The notes beneath the pieces are model-generated. The model saw nothing but the letters and a program-made list of their open reading frames with translations. It had not been told where the DNA came from and did not search any database. DNA of 64,000 bases from Alicyclobacillus sp. SO9 (GTDB lineage: Bacteria > Bacillota > Bacilli > Alicyclobacillales > Alicyclobacillaceae), in NCBI RefSeq assembly GCF_016406125.1, contig NZ_CP066339.1, positions 3,658,001-3,722,000 of the forward strand. The letters are read 5' to 3'. Position 1 is the stretch's first letter. Each line of letters opens with the position of its first letter. A program made the translations under genes and the position numbers. Below, one piece after another: positions 16,579 to 24,899 of this stretch.

Positions 16579-17535
16579 ATGAAAACCCAACTGACAGAGC
16601 TGCTAGGCATTCAATATCCAATCATTCAAGGAGGTCTGGCAAACCTGGCATATTCCGAGCTCGCTGCTGCCGTATCCAATGCCGGCGGTCTGGGACAGAT
16701 AACAGCCACCTCGCTGCCGTCAGCGAATCACCTTCGCGAAGAAATTCAGCAAGTAAGGAAACTGACCAACAGACCCTTTTCCGTCAACATTGCGATCTCA
16801 GAGCACAAATCTATCATGCCATTTCTTGAAGTGGTTCAAGATGAACAAGTGCAGGCTGTCACATTGACCGGCGGAAATCCGGCTCCCATTCTACATCAGT
16901 TGGAATCCAGTTCAGTTAAAAAATTAATACTGGTTAGCAGCGTCCGCCAAGCAAAGAAGGCAGAGTCACTGGGTGCTGATGCAGTCATTGCGGTGGGACA
17001 GGAAGGCGGCGGTCATATCGGGAGAGCAGATACCGGAACCATCGTACTCGTGCCTCGCGTCGTCGACGCCGTCAAAATTCCTGTAGTTGCCAGCGGCGGT
17101 ATTGCTGACGGTCGAGGGTTCTTGGCGGCCTTGGCTCTCGGAGCACAAGGTATTGAGATGGGAACCCGATTTATTGCAACACGGGAATGCATTGCTCACT
17201 CTGCGTACAAGAATGCAATTGTGGAACGCGATGAGTCACAGACACTGGTAATCAAAAGAAGTATCGGAGCCCCTGGCCGCGTGCTGAACTCTGACTGGGT
17301 CCAAAAAATTCTGGAGGAGGAAGAACGAGGCGCTACGGCCGAGCAACTCCATCCGTACCTTACCGGGGAGAGAAACCGCACCGCTATCCTTGAGGGGCAC
17401 ATGGATGCGGGCTTCGCATGGGCAGGTCAATCCATTGGCCTAATTGACAGCGTCCCGACTGTTGCACAACTCTTTCAGTTCCTTCTGTCCACTCTTGGTT
17501 CCATGAAGGATACAGTTAATGGGTATGTTTCTTGA
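16579..17535 (+). CDS. nitronate monooxygenase / FabK-like FMN protein
   Basis: A 318-residue TIM-barrel FMN enzyme of the 2-nitropropane dioxygenase/NMO family. Visible motifs are IIQGGLANLAYSELAAAVSNAGGLG at the N-terminus (described by its Gly-rich core), GQEGGGHIG with the catalytic His region, VVASGGIADGRGFLAALALGAQGIEMGTRF (phosphate-binding loop; cited by segments). Members oxidise alkyl nitronates or act as enoyl-ACP reductase FabK; without other fatty-acid genes nearby NMO is more likely. Of the two adjacent ATGs, 16579 has the better distance to GGGGG. Confidence 0.85.
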   Translation: MKTQLTELLGIQYPIIQGGLANLAYSELAAAVSNAGGLGQITATSLPSANHLREEIQQVRKLTNRPFSVNIAISEHKSIMPFLEVVQDEQVQAVTLTGGNPAPILHQLESSSVKKLILVSSVRQAKKAESLGADAVIAVGQEGGGHIGRADTGTIVLVPRVVDAVKIPVVASGGIADGRGFLAALALGAQGIEMGTRFIATRECIAHSAYKNAIVERDESQTLVIKRSIGAPGRVLNSDWVQKILEEEERGATAEQLHPYLTGERNRTAILEGHMDAGFAWAGQSIGLIDSVPTVAQLFQFLLSTLGSMKDTVNGYVS

Positions 17536-17645
17536 TGCATAATGCAGTGCTCAAACACTCATGATACAACTACTTCAGCACAGTACATCTGTGTTGGCTT
17601 TACAGTACTCGTGTTTAACGCAGCGCAAAGGAGGCTCATCGAGTT

Positions 17646-18083
17646 ATGCCAAGCTGGTTCATACCTGTTTTTATAGCGCTGGCCCTGCTGTCATTCCTGA
17701 TGACGCCTCCTACGTTCTTGACGGACAAATTCGTCTCAGTATTCGCGACGCATCCCAAGCTTCAGAACGAGGCTGTCATCTATGTCAATGGAGCGGAACT
17801 CACCAGGGAGAAAAAGGAAGAGTTCATCGAGCGTTGGAATGGAGCACGGTTCTTATATAGGGTCTACGACAACTTTGATGACAATAACGGCACACCAATA
17901 CGCATATCGGTTCATTCATCCCGCAGGCACATGAGTTTCCTTTTATTTGGAGACGGCCGCTATATTGACGTGATAAAACAAATCTCCAAGAGAAAAGCCG
18001 TTTTTTATCGCGTAAAAGGTGAGAAACTTGAAGCGTTTATTCGATCATTACTTACCGAGTCGGAAAAAATTGCTCAGCCATAA
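17646..18083 (+). CDS. YfmQ-like protein
   Basis: A 145-residue protein with one N-terminal membrane anchor (residues 2-22, ending LMTPPTFLTDKFV) and a soluble domain (HPKLQNEAVIYVNGAEL). The order resembles Bacillus YfmQ, a family of unknown function; the assignment is from memory of that pattern and is moderate. RBS AAAGGAGG lies before the ATG at 17646. It is 110 bases after the NMO gene, possibly co-transcribed. Confidence 0.55.
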   Translation: MPSWFIPVFIALALLSFLMTPPTFLTDKFVSVFATHPKLQNEAVIYVNGAELTREKKEEFIERWNGARFLYRVYDNFDDNNGTPIRISVHSSRRHMSFLLFGDGRYIDVIKQISKRKAVFYRVKGEKLEAFIRSLLTESEKIAQP

Positions 18084-18144
18084 GAATTTCGGAAAGAAGA
18101 ACGCACACGCAGTATTCTTCGGCATGCCTGCAGTTGCCACAGCC

Positions 18145-19044
18145 CTATCCGTTGATAATTTCTCCGCCGTTGATGTGTAACACCTGTCCTGTCATAAACC
18201 CGGAGTCTTCAGACGCAAGGTAAATGTATGCAGGCGCCACTTCAAACGGCTGTCCAGCACGCTTCATCGGCGTATCGTTCCCAAACTCACTGACCTCACT
18301 CTCGGTAAACGACGCCGGGATTAACGGGGTCCATATTGGTCCTGGTGCAACAGCGTTTACACGAATGCCTGAATCCACGAGAGATAACGCCAACGATCGC
18401 GTGAATGTGACGATAGCCCCCTTTGTAGCAGAGTAATCGATGAGGGTCTTGTTCCCCTTGTACGCTGTAACTGACGCAGTATTAATGATACTGTCGCCTT
18501 TCTTTAAATGCGGTAAAGCAGCCTGACTCACGTAGAAATAGGAAAAGATGTTCGTTTGAAACGTCTCAAGTAACTGCTTCGGAGTGATGTCGAGAAGACT
18601 TTGCTGCGAATACTGTACTGCCGCATTATTCACTACGCAATCCAATCCACCGTACTCCCCCACAGTCTGTGTCACTGCATGTACAGCTTCACTCTGTTGT
18701 TTTAGGTCCGCCTTAACCAACAAACAGTGACCGCCGTAGGATTCCACAGCGTGTTTTGTGGCTTTTGCATCTAAGTCTTCAGTGTAATAGATAACACTGA
18801 CGTTGGCACCTTCCTTTGCGAAGGCGATAGCTGCCGCACGCCCAATGCCGCTGTCGCCGCCTGTAATGACCACTGTTTTTCCCTTACACTTCCCACTGGC
18901 CTTGTAGTCAGGATTATCAGCAATCGGCAGCGGGTCCATCAGATGCTCGTGTCCAGGCATAGTAGATTGGTGCTGTGGGCGAAAGTTAAGCTTTACCTTC
19001 TCACTCTTTGGTTGTTCACCGTAAGGTTGGACTTCCGGATACAT
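18145..19044 (-). CDS. short-chain dehydrogenase/reductase
   Basis: A 299-residue SDR of the long N-terminal (YhdF/YhxD/YgfF-like) group. The 40-residue leader rich in Pro/Gln (QPYGEQPKSEK) precedes the Rossmann motif TGGDSGIGRA (TGxxxGIG), NNAA, catalytic Ser in NTASV, and YSATK (YxxxK). The C-terminal FMTGQVLHINGGEIING is also typical. NAD(P)-dependent; this subgroup is often linked to general stress, substrate unknown. ATG at 19044 has AAAGGAG upstream; the frame extends to 19110 without a ribosome binding site. Confidence 0.9.
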   Translation of the reverse strand: MYPEVQPYGEQPKSEKVKLNFRPQHQSTMPGHEHLMDPLPIADNPDYKASGKCKGKTVVITGGDSGIGRAAAIAFAKEGANVSVIYYTEDLDAKATKHAVESYGGHCLLVKADLKQQSEAVHAVTQTVGEYGGLDCVVNNAAVQYSQQSLLDITPKQLLETFQTNIFSYFYVSQAALPHLKKGDSIINTASVTAYKGNKTLIDYSATKGAIVTFTRSLALSLVDSGIRVNAVAPGPIWTPLIPASFTESEVSEFGNDTPMKRAGQPFEVAPAYIYLASEDSGFMTGQVLHINGGEIING

Positions 19045-19225
19045 GGGAGGGACTCCTTTAAAAAATGGACTGTATTTTCCTTGCAAAAAGCGCATGCAGA
19101 CATAAGCCACTACTTAATGTGGCAACGCATCCAAGGAATATGCATTTTTAAAGGTCTGATGGGGTTAGACTCCAGTTTGGAGGCTGGATGCGGGGTGGAA
19201 CGTACGAACGTACGAAAACTGCTAC

Positions 19226-19576
19226 CTACCGCCCGGTGACCGGCTTGCCTTCACGCAGCCACGCGTTCATCCCGCCTTTCAGGTGGGACACACTGGTAAA
19301 ACCCGCCTTAAACAGCTCAATTGCAGCCGCTTGGCTGCGATGCCCCGTTTTGCAAATCAGGATAATACCTGTATCTCCGTCGTGGGCTGTGATAATACTG
19401 CGCTCATTTCCCAGGGGATAGTTCTTTGCGCCCGCAATGTGGCCCGATCTGAATTCGCCTCGCGTCCGAACATCAAAAATGAGAGGCATCCGGTTTTGGC
19501 GGAGTAGACTTTCTACCTCATCTGGGTTCAAATCCTTAAGCCCTGCCGGGTGACGAAATAAGTTAAATACGTTCAT
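19226..19576 (-). CDS. rhodanese-domain sulfurtransferase
   Basis: A 116-residue single-domain rhodanese. It has FDVRTRGEFRSGHIAGAKNYP (CH2A-type region), the active-site Cys in ICKTGHRSQAAA (CxxGxR), and the terminal SHLKGGMNAWLREG. It transfers sulfane sulfur from thiosulfate or persulfides to thiol acceptors in the cytoplasm. The ATG at 19576 follows GGAGG by seven bases. Confidence 0.93.
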   Translation of the reverse strand: MNVFNLFRHPAGLKDLNPDEVESLLRQNRMPLIFDVRTRGEFRSGHIAGAKNYPLGNERSIITAHDGDTGIILICKTGHRSQAAAIELFKAGFTSVSHLKGGMNAWLREGKPVTGR

Positions 19577-19650
19577 GACGAAACCTCCGTCTGCGTAGAA
19601 CTCTTCCAAGTCTCAAATTATAGCAAATGCGTTGTTGCATAGCTATGTTT

Positions 19651-20493
19651 TTAAACAACCGAGTTTCTCTTTACATGAACCAGAGCTGAATTGTCTTCAA
19701 CATTATGAGGAGGAGCATAAGACGAATTATAGAATCGTGACGTAATTCTATTATATATGAAGCTTGTGAGTTCAGTCTGCGCGAAAACTGGCAGAGCCAC
19801 TAATGACTGTTGCCCTTTCACTGGCTTCACTTTGGCTATTTCATTGCGAAACTTCTCCATTAACAGTCCGTCAAAAGCGATGTAGGGCACAAATATCCGG
19901 GAAGATGGTGCCATGGAGTTTTTACTGAAGAAATCATAAGCGGATGTCCCAACTCCCGCTAGGATTGACGGTTTTACAGGAATTCCAATCCACTTTGATA
20001 TTCTCTTTGCAACTTGGCGATATCTCTGAAATGTCTTAGAACTGCTGCTGGCACCACCGACTAAAACTACGCTCGTTGTTGTTTCGTCGAAATCCAGCAG
20101 CAGTCTATGAATGTATCCCGCTGTAAGGGATATCAGTTGACGCTCAGTCCCCCAGACTGGCATCCAACGCAAATGAAGATACGGTCGTCTCAATAGTAAA
20201 AACTTCGCTATCCAAACTGGGTTGTGAAGAACCGTATAACCAGTGGCGAATAAATACAGGGGCACACAGAGCCAGTCTTGCACACCTGATTCATCGACAA
20301 ACCCGAGCACTGACTTCAAACTAGGCTCTTGGGCCTCCAAATGTGCCACCAGTACAGGGACTCTCCGCCCCATCCGGCGCTTGAGGTCCGCAACAAAATT
20401 TTGCGTCTGACGCTGTCCAGAAAGACTTCGCGTACCTCCGGAAATCAGCAAAATTCCCGTTGGTTTGTTCGTAATCTCACACACTGTTCGCAC
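19651..20493 (-). CDS. CbiX-like chelatase-fold protein lacking the metal-binding His
   Basis: A 280-residue protein with the two-domain layout of CbiX/SirB chelatases. The N-terminal strand-loop normally reading LVGHGSR is here ILLISGGTRSLSGQ, so the catalytic His is replaced; PVLVAHLEAQEPSLKSVL and VPLYLFATGYTVLHNP follow the family pattern (the latter normally P-x-F-L-x-x-G-x-H). The second half starts VVLVGGASSSSKT and repeats the fold. The loss of both His makes chelatase activity doubtful; it may bind another tetrapyrrole, act as a carrier, or be a new enzyme. Start GTG at 20493. A 56-residue ORF lies 26 bases upstream with a strong ribosome binding site, so the two form an operon. Confidence 0.65.
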   Translation of the reverse strand: MRTVCEITNKPTGILLISGGTRSLSGQRQTQNFVADLKRRMGRRVPVLVAHLEAQEPSLKSVLGFVDESGVQDWLCVPLYLFATGYTVLHNPVWIAKFLLLRRPYLHLRWMPVWGTERQLISLTAGYIHRLLLDFDETTTSVVLVGGASSSSKTFQRYRQVAKRISKWIGIPVKPSILAGVGTSAYDFFSKNSMAPSSRIFVPYIAFDGLLMEKFRNEIAKVKPVKGQQSLVALPVFAQTELTSFIYNRITSRFYNSSYAPPHNVEDNSALVHVKRNSVV

Positions 20494-20518
20494 CCCGTTC
20501 TCTCTTTACACCTCTTAT

Positions 20519-20689
20519 TTATCCGATTTTTCTAAAAATAATGGTCAAACGGTCTCTATTTCTCTTGATGTGAACAATCTTTACATCCACAGCATCAATA
20601 AGTGACTTCATTTGAGTGAAGGTGGGCGACTTTTCTGCAAAGTCGTCCCGCGACACCGTCAACGATTCAAATATACCATCGTATTGCAC
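20519..20689 (-). CDS. small protein (56 aa) upstream of the CbiX-like gene
   Basis: GTG at 20689 is preceded by GGAGGTGA at seven-base spacing, one of the best ribosome binding sites in the region. The product is soluble and charged, with an acidic N-terminal half (YDGIFESL, RDDFAEKS) and a basic C-terminal half (HIKRNRDRLTIIFRKIG). It has no membrane segment or Cys. I recognise no family. Coupling to the CbiX-like gene suggests a shared function. Confidence 0.6.
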   Translation of the reverse strand: MQYDGIFESLTVSRDDFAEKSPTFTQMKSLIDAVDVKIVHIKRNRDRLTIIFRKIG

Positions 20690-20879
20690 TCGTTCTCACC
20701 TCCACTGCCTCTTTTGACACTGCCGCCACTCTTTTGAGTATTACTATACCGTTGCCTAAGTAACCCTAACAAGAGTCTGCGTCACAAAACTTAACATATA
20801 GACAAATAACGCTATGTAATTTCCTCGATTGTGTCAGTTAATATGACACTGAAAAGAGAGACACGTGAAGCAACACGGC

Positions 20880-20916
20880 AAAGCACTGACTCTCCGGCTA
20901 GGATAATCAGTGCTTT
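20880..20916. terminator. hairpin downstream of proA
   Basis: AAAGCACTGA (20880-20889) / TCAGTGCTTT (20907-20916), perfect 10-bp stem, 17-base loop, about 70 bases after the proA stop on the minus strand. The T-tract is poor on either strand. A second inverted repeat, GTGTCA-N7-TGACAC, lies at about 20831-20849. Confidence 0.45.
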
Positions 20917-20987
20917 GATGGGAGTTTTTATGAGAGCATTGGCGGCTAAAGAAACAGTGTCCCAGCATAGAGACTTCTATCTGGAGC

Positions 20988-22277
20988 TTAACTCTGCTTA
21001 ATTTGCCCAGTACCTCTAATCATGTATTTGTAGGTTGTGATTTCGTCAAGGCCCATGGGTCCCCGCGCATGGAGTTTCTGAGTCGAGATGCCAATCTCGG
21101 CGCCAAAGCCGAATTCAAAACCGTCGGTAAACCGTGTGGATGCATTGTGGTAGACAGCGGCCGCATCAACAGCTCTTAAGAAGACCTCTGCAGTCTCAGG
21201 GTCATCCGTAACGATAGCTTCTGAGTGGGAGGTACCATACGTTTCGATATGCTGTATTGCTTCATCAAGCGTATCGACGACTTTTACCGACAATTCCAAG
21301 TCGAGGTATTCACGACCCCAGTCGTCGTCAGATGCACTTACGATCTTGCCTCGCTCTGCGTCCAATGAACTTAAGACCCTAAGCGACCGGTCGCACACGT
21401 GTAGTTTCACGCCAAGCTGACTTAACTCAAGGGCAACTTGCGGCAGCCAACTCCGCGCAATATCTTTGTGAACCAGCAGCGTTTCAGCTGCATTACAGAC
21501 AGAAGGACGATTTGTCTTTGCATTTACGGTAATCTCTGTTGCCTTTGCGGGATTGGCATCCCTGTCCACATATACGTGGCAGTTCCCTACGCCCGTCTCA
21601 ATGACCGGAACTCTGGCATTCTCAACAACTCTCTGAATCAAAGCTGCTCCGCCGCGGGGTATAGCGAGATCAACAAGTCCTTTGGCCCGAATTAAAACAT
21701 CGACGGATTCTCTCTCCACCACATCGATGAACTGGACCGCCGCAGGTGGTATTTCACTTTTGTTCAGACCCGCATGTAGCGCCTGAACCAAGGCAGTGTT
21801 GGACTCCAGCGCGTCGCTTCCACCTCGCAAGACAACAGCATTACCCGTTTTAATACATAAGGCCGCTGCGTCGGCAGTGACATTAGGCCTCGCTTCGTAG
21901 ACCATTGCTATCACACCCATTGGCACCCGAACTTTCTCTATAACCAACCCGTTTGGCCGATACATGGTTTCCATAACTTCCCCGATTTTGTCCGGCAGTG
22001 CTGTCACAGCCTTCATTCCGTCCATCATCTGTTGAATTCTTGTCTCAGTGAGCGCCAACCTGTCAATCCTCGATGCAGACTGTCCTGAACGTTGTGCGAG
22101 TTGTACATCCCTTGCATTCGCTTCGAGAATCGCCTCCCGATGGTCCCATAACGCACTCGCCATTTGCATCAAGGCATCGTTCCTTGTCTTCCCGGAAGCA
22201 GCAGCGAGACTCCGAGTCGACTTCTTCGCTTCTTTCAACTTCTGGTGTACGTACTGTTTGAACCCTTCATCCATCAT
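20988..22277 (-). CDS. proA: gamma-glutamyl phosphate reductase
   Basis: ProA reduces gamma-glutamyl phosphate to glutamate-5-semialdehyde, the second step of proline synthesis. The 429-residue protein of the aldehyde dehydrogenase superfamily shows KVRVPMGVIAMVYEARPNVT, GNAVVLRGGSDALESN, PVIETGVGNCHVYVD and the catalytic Cys in NRPSVCNAAETLL, with ASTRFTDGFEFGFGAEIGIST near the C-terminus (described by segments). Its ATG overlaps the proB stop (ATGA), so the two are translationally coupled. Confidence 0.97.
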   Translation of the reverse strand: MMDEGFKQYVHQKLKEAKKSTRSLAAASGKTRNDALMQMASALWDHREAILEANARDVQLAQRSGQSASRIDRLALTETRIQQMMDGMKAVTALPDKIGEVMETMYRPNGLVIEKVRVPMGVIAMVYEARPNVTADAAALCIKTGNAVVLRGGSDALESNTALVQALHAGLNKSEIPPAAVQFIDVVERESVDVLIRAKGLVDLAIPRGGAALIQRVVENARVPVIETGVGNCHVYVDRDANPAKATEITVNAKTNRPSVCNAAETLLVHKDIARSWLPQVALELSQLGVKLHVCDRSLRVLSSLDAERGKIVSASDDDWGREYLDLELSVKVVDTLDEAIQHIETYGTSHSEAIVTDDPETAEVFLRAVDAAAVYHNASTRFTDGFEFGFGAEIGISTQKLHARGPMGLDEITTYKYMIRGTGQIKQS

Positions 22278-23380
22278 GATTTTGACTCCCCTTCCATCAG
22301 AACCATGTCGTTGCGATGCACAACTTCCTGCAGCTTACGAAGCGTCTCTGCGCTTCGTCGACGTTCCAGCAACGCCTTCAGGTCTGCGCTGGAGAAATTG
22401 ACAATGCCGTGTGCCAAAACACCGTTCTCCCCCATGATTTCTACCACTGCTCCAGCCTGGAACTCTCCTGATACCTCCCGAACACCAGGCATCAGCAGAC
22501 TGCCCGACAGGACACAAATGGCGTCTGCGGCGCCAGCATCGATAGAGAGTCTCCCCTCAATTCTCGACCCGTGCAGCAACCACGCCTTCCTTTTTCTCAA
22601 CCGGTTTTCTTTTGCGTGAAAGACAGTGCCTATCGGCTCCTGTTGTAAAACCCTTTGTAGAACGTCCGGTTCGGTTGCAGAAGCCACAACCACGTCGGTT
22701 CCAGACGCGGTTGCAATTCGCGCAGCGGCTATTTTTGTGCGCATTCCACCCGTCCCACCTGCAGTGCCTGCGCCACCTGCAAGTTTCACCACATCATCCG
22801 TAATATCCCAGATGTCTGTCAATCGTTTTGCCGCAGCATTCAGCTTCGGGTTCCCTGCGTACAGCCCGTCAATATCCGTCAGCAAAATCAGATACTTGGC
22901 TTCGCAAACCAGTGATACCAAAGCACCCAGTGTATCGTTGTCACCGAAGCGAATCTCATCAATAGCAACGGTATCATTCTCATTGACAATTGGAATAATG
23001 TCGTTTTCCATAAGTGTCATCATTGTGTTTCGAATATGCACAAATCGCTGGCGATCCTCTACGTCTTCCCTAGTTAGAAGAATCTGACCAATTGTCATTC
23101 CTTCGTTGTGAAACAAACTCGCATACATATCCATTAAAAGGCTTTGTCCAACAGCGGCTGCTGCCTGTTTTTCTGGCATGGTCATCCGCGACCTGGTCCA
23201 GCCCAGTCGGTTTAAACCAGCCGTGACCGCACCGGACGATACGAGCACAGGGCGCCAACGGCCGGAGCGCTGCAACTCGCCGAGTTGGGCAATAATGTTG
23301 CTCATCTTTTCAACAGCAAGTTCACCGTTGCCCGCTGTGATGGAACTTGTTCCAATCTTAACAACAATGGTTCGGGTCAT
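22274..23380 (-). CDS. proB: glutamate 5-kinase
   Basis: ProB phosphorylates glutamate with ATP, the first and feedback-controlled step of proline synthesis. The 368-residue protein has the amino-acid kinase domain (VVKIGTSSIT, SSGAVTAG, NENDTVA, FGDNDTLGALVS, LLTDIDGLY, GTGGMRTKIAAA) and a C-terminal PUA domain (from about residue 275). Length is standard for the kinase-PUA form. I looked for a T-box in the 300-base region upstream and found no GGTGGNACCGCG-like antiterminator element. Confidence 0.97.
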   Translation of the reverse strand: MTRTIVVKIGTSSITAGNGELAVEKMSNIIAQLGELQRSGRWRPVLVSSGAVTAGLNRLGWTRSRMTMPEKQAAAAVGQSLLMDMYASLFHNEGMTIGQILLTREDVEDRQRFVHIRNTMMTLMENDIIPIVNENDTVAIDEIRFGDNDTLGALVSLVCEAKYLILLTDIDGLYAGNPKLNAAAKRLTDIWDITDDVVKLAGGAGTAGGTGGMRTKIAAARIATASGTDVVVASATEPDVLQRVLQQEPIGTVFHAKENRLRKRKAWLLHGSRIEGRLSIDAGAADAICVLSGSLLMPGVREVSGEFQAGAVVEIMGENGVLAHGIVNFSSADLKALLERRRSAETLRKLQEVVHRNDMVLMEGESKS

Positions 23381-23605
23381 GTTGGTCTTCCTTCCTCTAA
23401 TCGTACTACGCGAGCAGAAATTGTATTGAAGCTTGAAGGAATCATTTCTAAAACATCCCCGTCAGAACATTTAACCTTTTACTCTACAATCGAATTAGAA
23501 CAATTGCAAACACAATCCAAACGGGAGATTTCTTAAAATATGGTTTAGGAGCTAATAAGCTAATACCTTCGGGCTATTGACGACCTAAGTTGATTAGTGG
23601 TTAGG

Positions 23606-23622
23606 TAGTAACTATAGTGACA
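23606..23622. promoter_or_regulatory. operator-like motif before the SCO1 gene
   Basis: TAGTAACTATAGTGACA at 23606-23622. Its first 12 bases are the exact reverse complement of 13425-13436 and its last 11 bases equal 13451-13461. It lies about 60 bases before the SCO1 ATG, in the 300-base proB/SCO1 divergent region, which otherwise shows no gene. Confidence 0.5.
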
Positions 23623-23680
23623 ATTTCGCGAACTTTACTAATAAAACTGCACGAAGATAGATTGAAACAGGGGGACAATC

Positions 23681-24883
23681 ATGAAAAAGCAGCTCTGGCG
23701 TAGTGAATGGGTCATTCCCATTGTGGTTCTACTTGTAGTCATTGGGATTTTATCTGTGGTGGAAGCCAATGCGGGAATTAATTTTAAACATACGACAGAT
23801 CCGGGACACGCCACTTCGAATCAGGGTGTTCCAAGCAGCGGGGTTGCCGGTAATAGTACTCAAAGCCACCGGACGAAAAATGACGTCATTACAACGGGAG
23901 ATCCGCTTCATGGAAAACCCGCACCGAATTTTACACTGACAGACCAGTTTGGAAAAAAGATTTCATTGAAGCAGTTTCGCGGAAAGACCGTGGTACTGGC
24001 ATTTGTCGACAGCCGTTGCACCACTATCTGTCCCCTGACAACGGAAGACATGTTGAAGGCAGTGCAACTGCTCGGTCCAAAAGCAGCCCAACACGTGCAA
24101 TTACTCGGTATCAATGCCAATCCTGTGGCCACTTCTGTTGCAGCCGTGAAACAGTATTCAGTGGAACACAACATGCTTCACTCATGGCATTTTCTCACTG
24201 CTCCCAAAACAGAGTTGCAAACCGTATGGAAGAACTATCATATCTATTCGGGAATCGTAAACGGGCAGATTGATCATACACCGGCCCTGTATATTATAGG
24301 TCCGAACGGTAAGGAAAAACTCTTATACATGACACCGAGCCAATATGCTTCAGTCAATGCAGAATCTCATGTGATGGCCAAACATATCGCACAGTACCTG
24401 CCGACGTCTATTCGTCCGCACATTAGCTTAGTTCCGTATCAAGGACCTAAAAAAGGACCGCAAAATCAAATTAAACTCCAGCCTCTCAGTGCAACTGGAC
24501 TCACGCATCCTGTCATACTGGACCCTTCCAAGCCGCAACTCATTGTCTTCTTTGCGTCATTTGTTCCAAACATCAGGCAAAAGTTGTTGGAACTAAACCA
24601 GTTTGCCAGCCAACCTGGGCATCCGCAAGTCATTGCTATTGACGTCGGGACCATTGAACCTGGCATGGGAGACGTGAACAAGTTAATATCTGGACTGCCG
24701 AAACTTCACTTTCCAGTGGCCGTCGACAAAACCGGTCAGGTCGCGGATGCTTTTCACGCACAAGATTTAACCTGGTTTTCACTGACCAACGGATCTGGGC
24801 ACATTGTCTGGCACCACGACGCTTGGCTGAAAATGACTTCACTTGGTCAGGACATTCGTAAGGCACTAAATAAGTCCAGTTAA
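23681..24883 (+). CDS. SCO1/SenC protein with second thioredoxin-like domain
   Basis: A 400-residue membrane-anchored protein (signal anchor residues 9-28). A linker leads to a SCO1 domain (about 75-225) with the copper-binding C113-TTI-C117 and H200 (IDHTPALYIIGP); this family carries copper to the CuA site of cytochrome oxidase or acts as a thiol reductase. A second, Trx-like domain (about 255-395: LIVFFASFVPNIRQKLLEL, PVAVDKTGQVADAFHAQDL) has lost the CxxC cysteines. The double-domain form is unusual. The next gene begins 16 bases later. No cytochrome c oxidase subunit is in the window. Confidence 0.85.
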   Translation: MKKQLWRSEWVIPIVVLLVVIGILSVVEANAGINFKHTTDPGHATSNQGVPSSGVAGNSTQSHRTKNDVITTGDPLHGKPAPNFTLTDQFGKKISLKQFRGKTVVLAFVDSRCTTICPLTTEDMLKAVQLLGPKAAQHVQLLGINANPVATSVAAVKQYSVEHNMLHSWHFLTAPKTELQTVWKNYHIYSGIVNGQIDHTPALYIIGPNGKEKLLYMTPSQYASVNAESHVMAKHIAQYLPTSIRPHISLVPYQGPKKGPQNQIKLQPLSATGLTHPVILDPSKPQLIVFFASFVPNIRQKLLELNQFASQPGHPQVIAIDVGTIEPGMGDVNKLISGLPKLHFPVAVDKTGQVADAFHAQDLTWFSLTNGSGHIVWHHDAWLKMTSLGQDIRKALNKSS

Positions 24884-24899
24884 GTAAGGAGGAAGTTCA

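Noticed and set aside
22626-23087. 153-codon plus-strand ORF within proB
   Set aside because: Antisense to proB with Ser/Pro/Arg-rich composition typical of shadow frames.
23381-23680. T-box riboswitch before proB
   Set aside because: proBA is T-box controlled in some Bacillota, but I found no specifier-domain pattern and no GGTGGNACCGCG-type element here.
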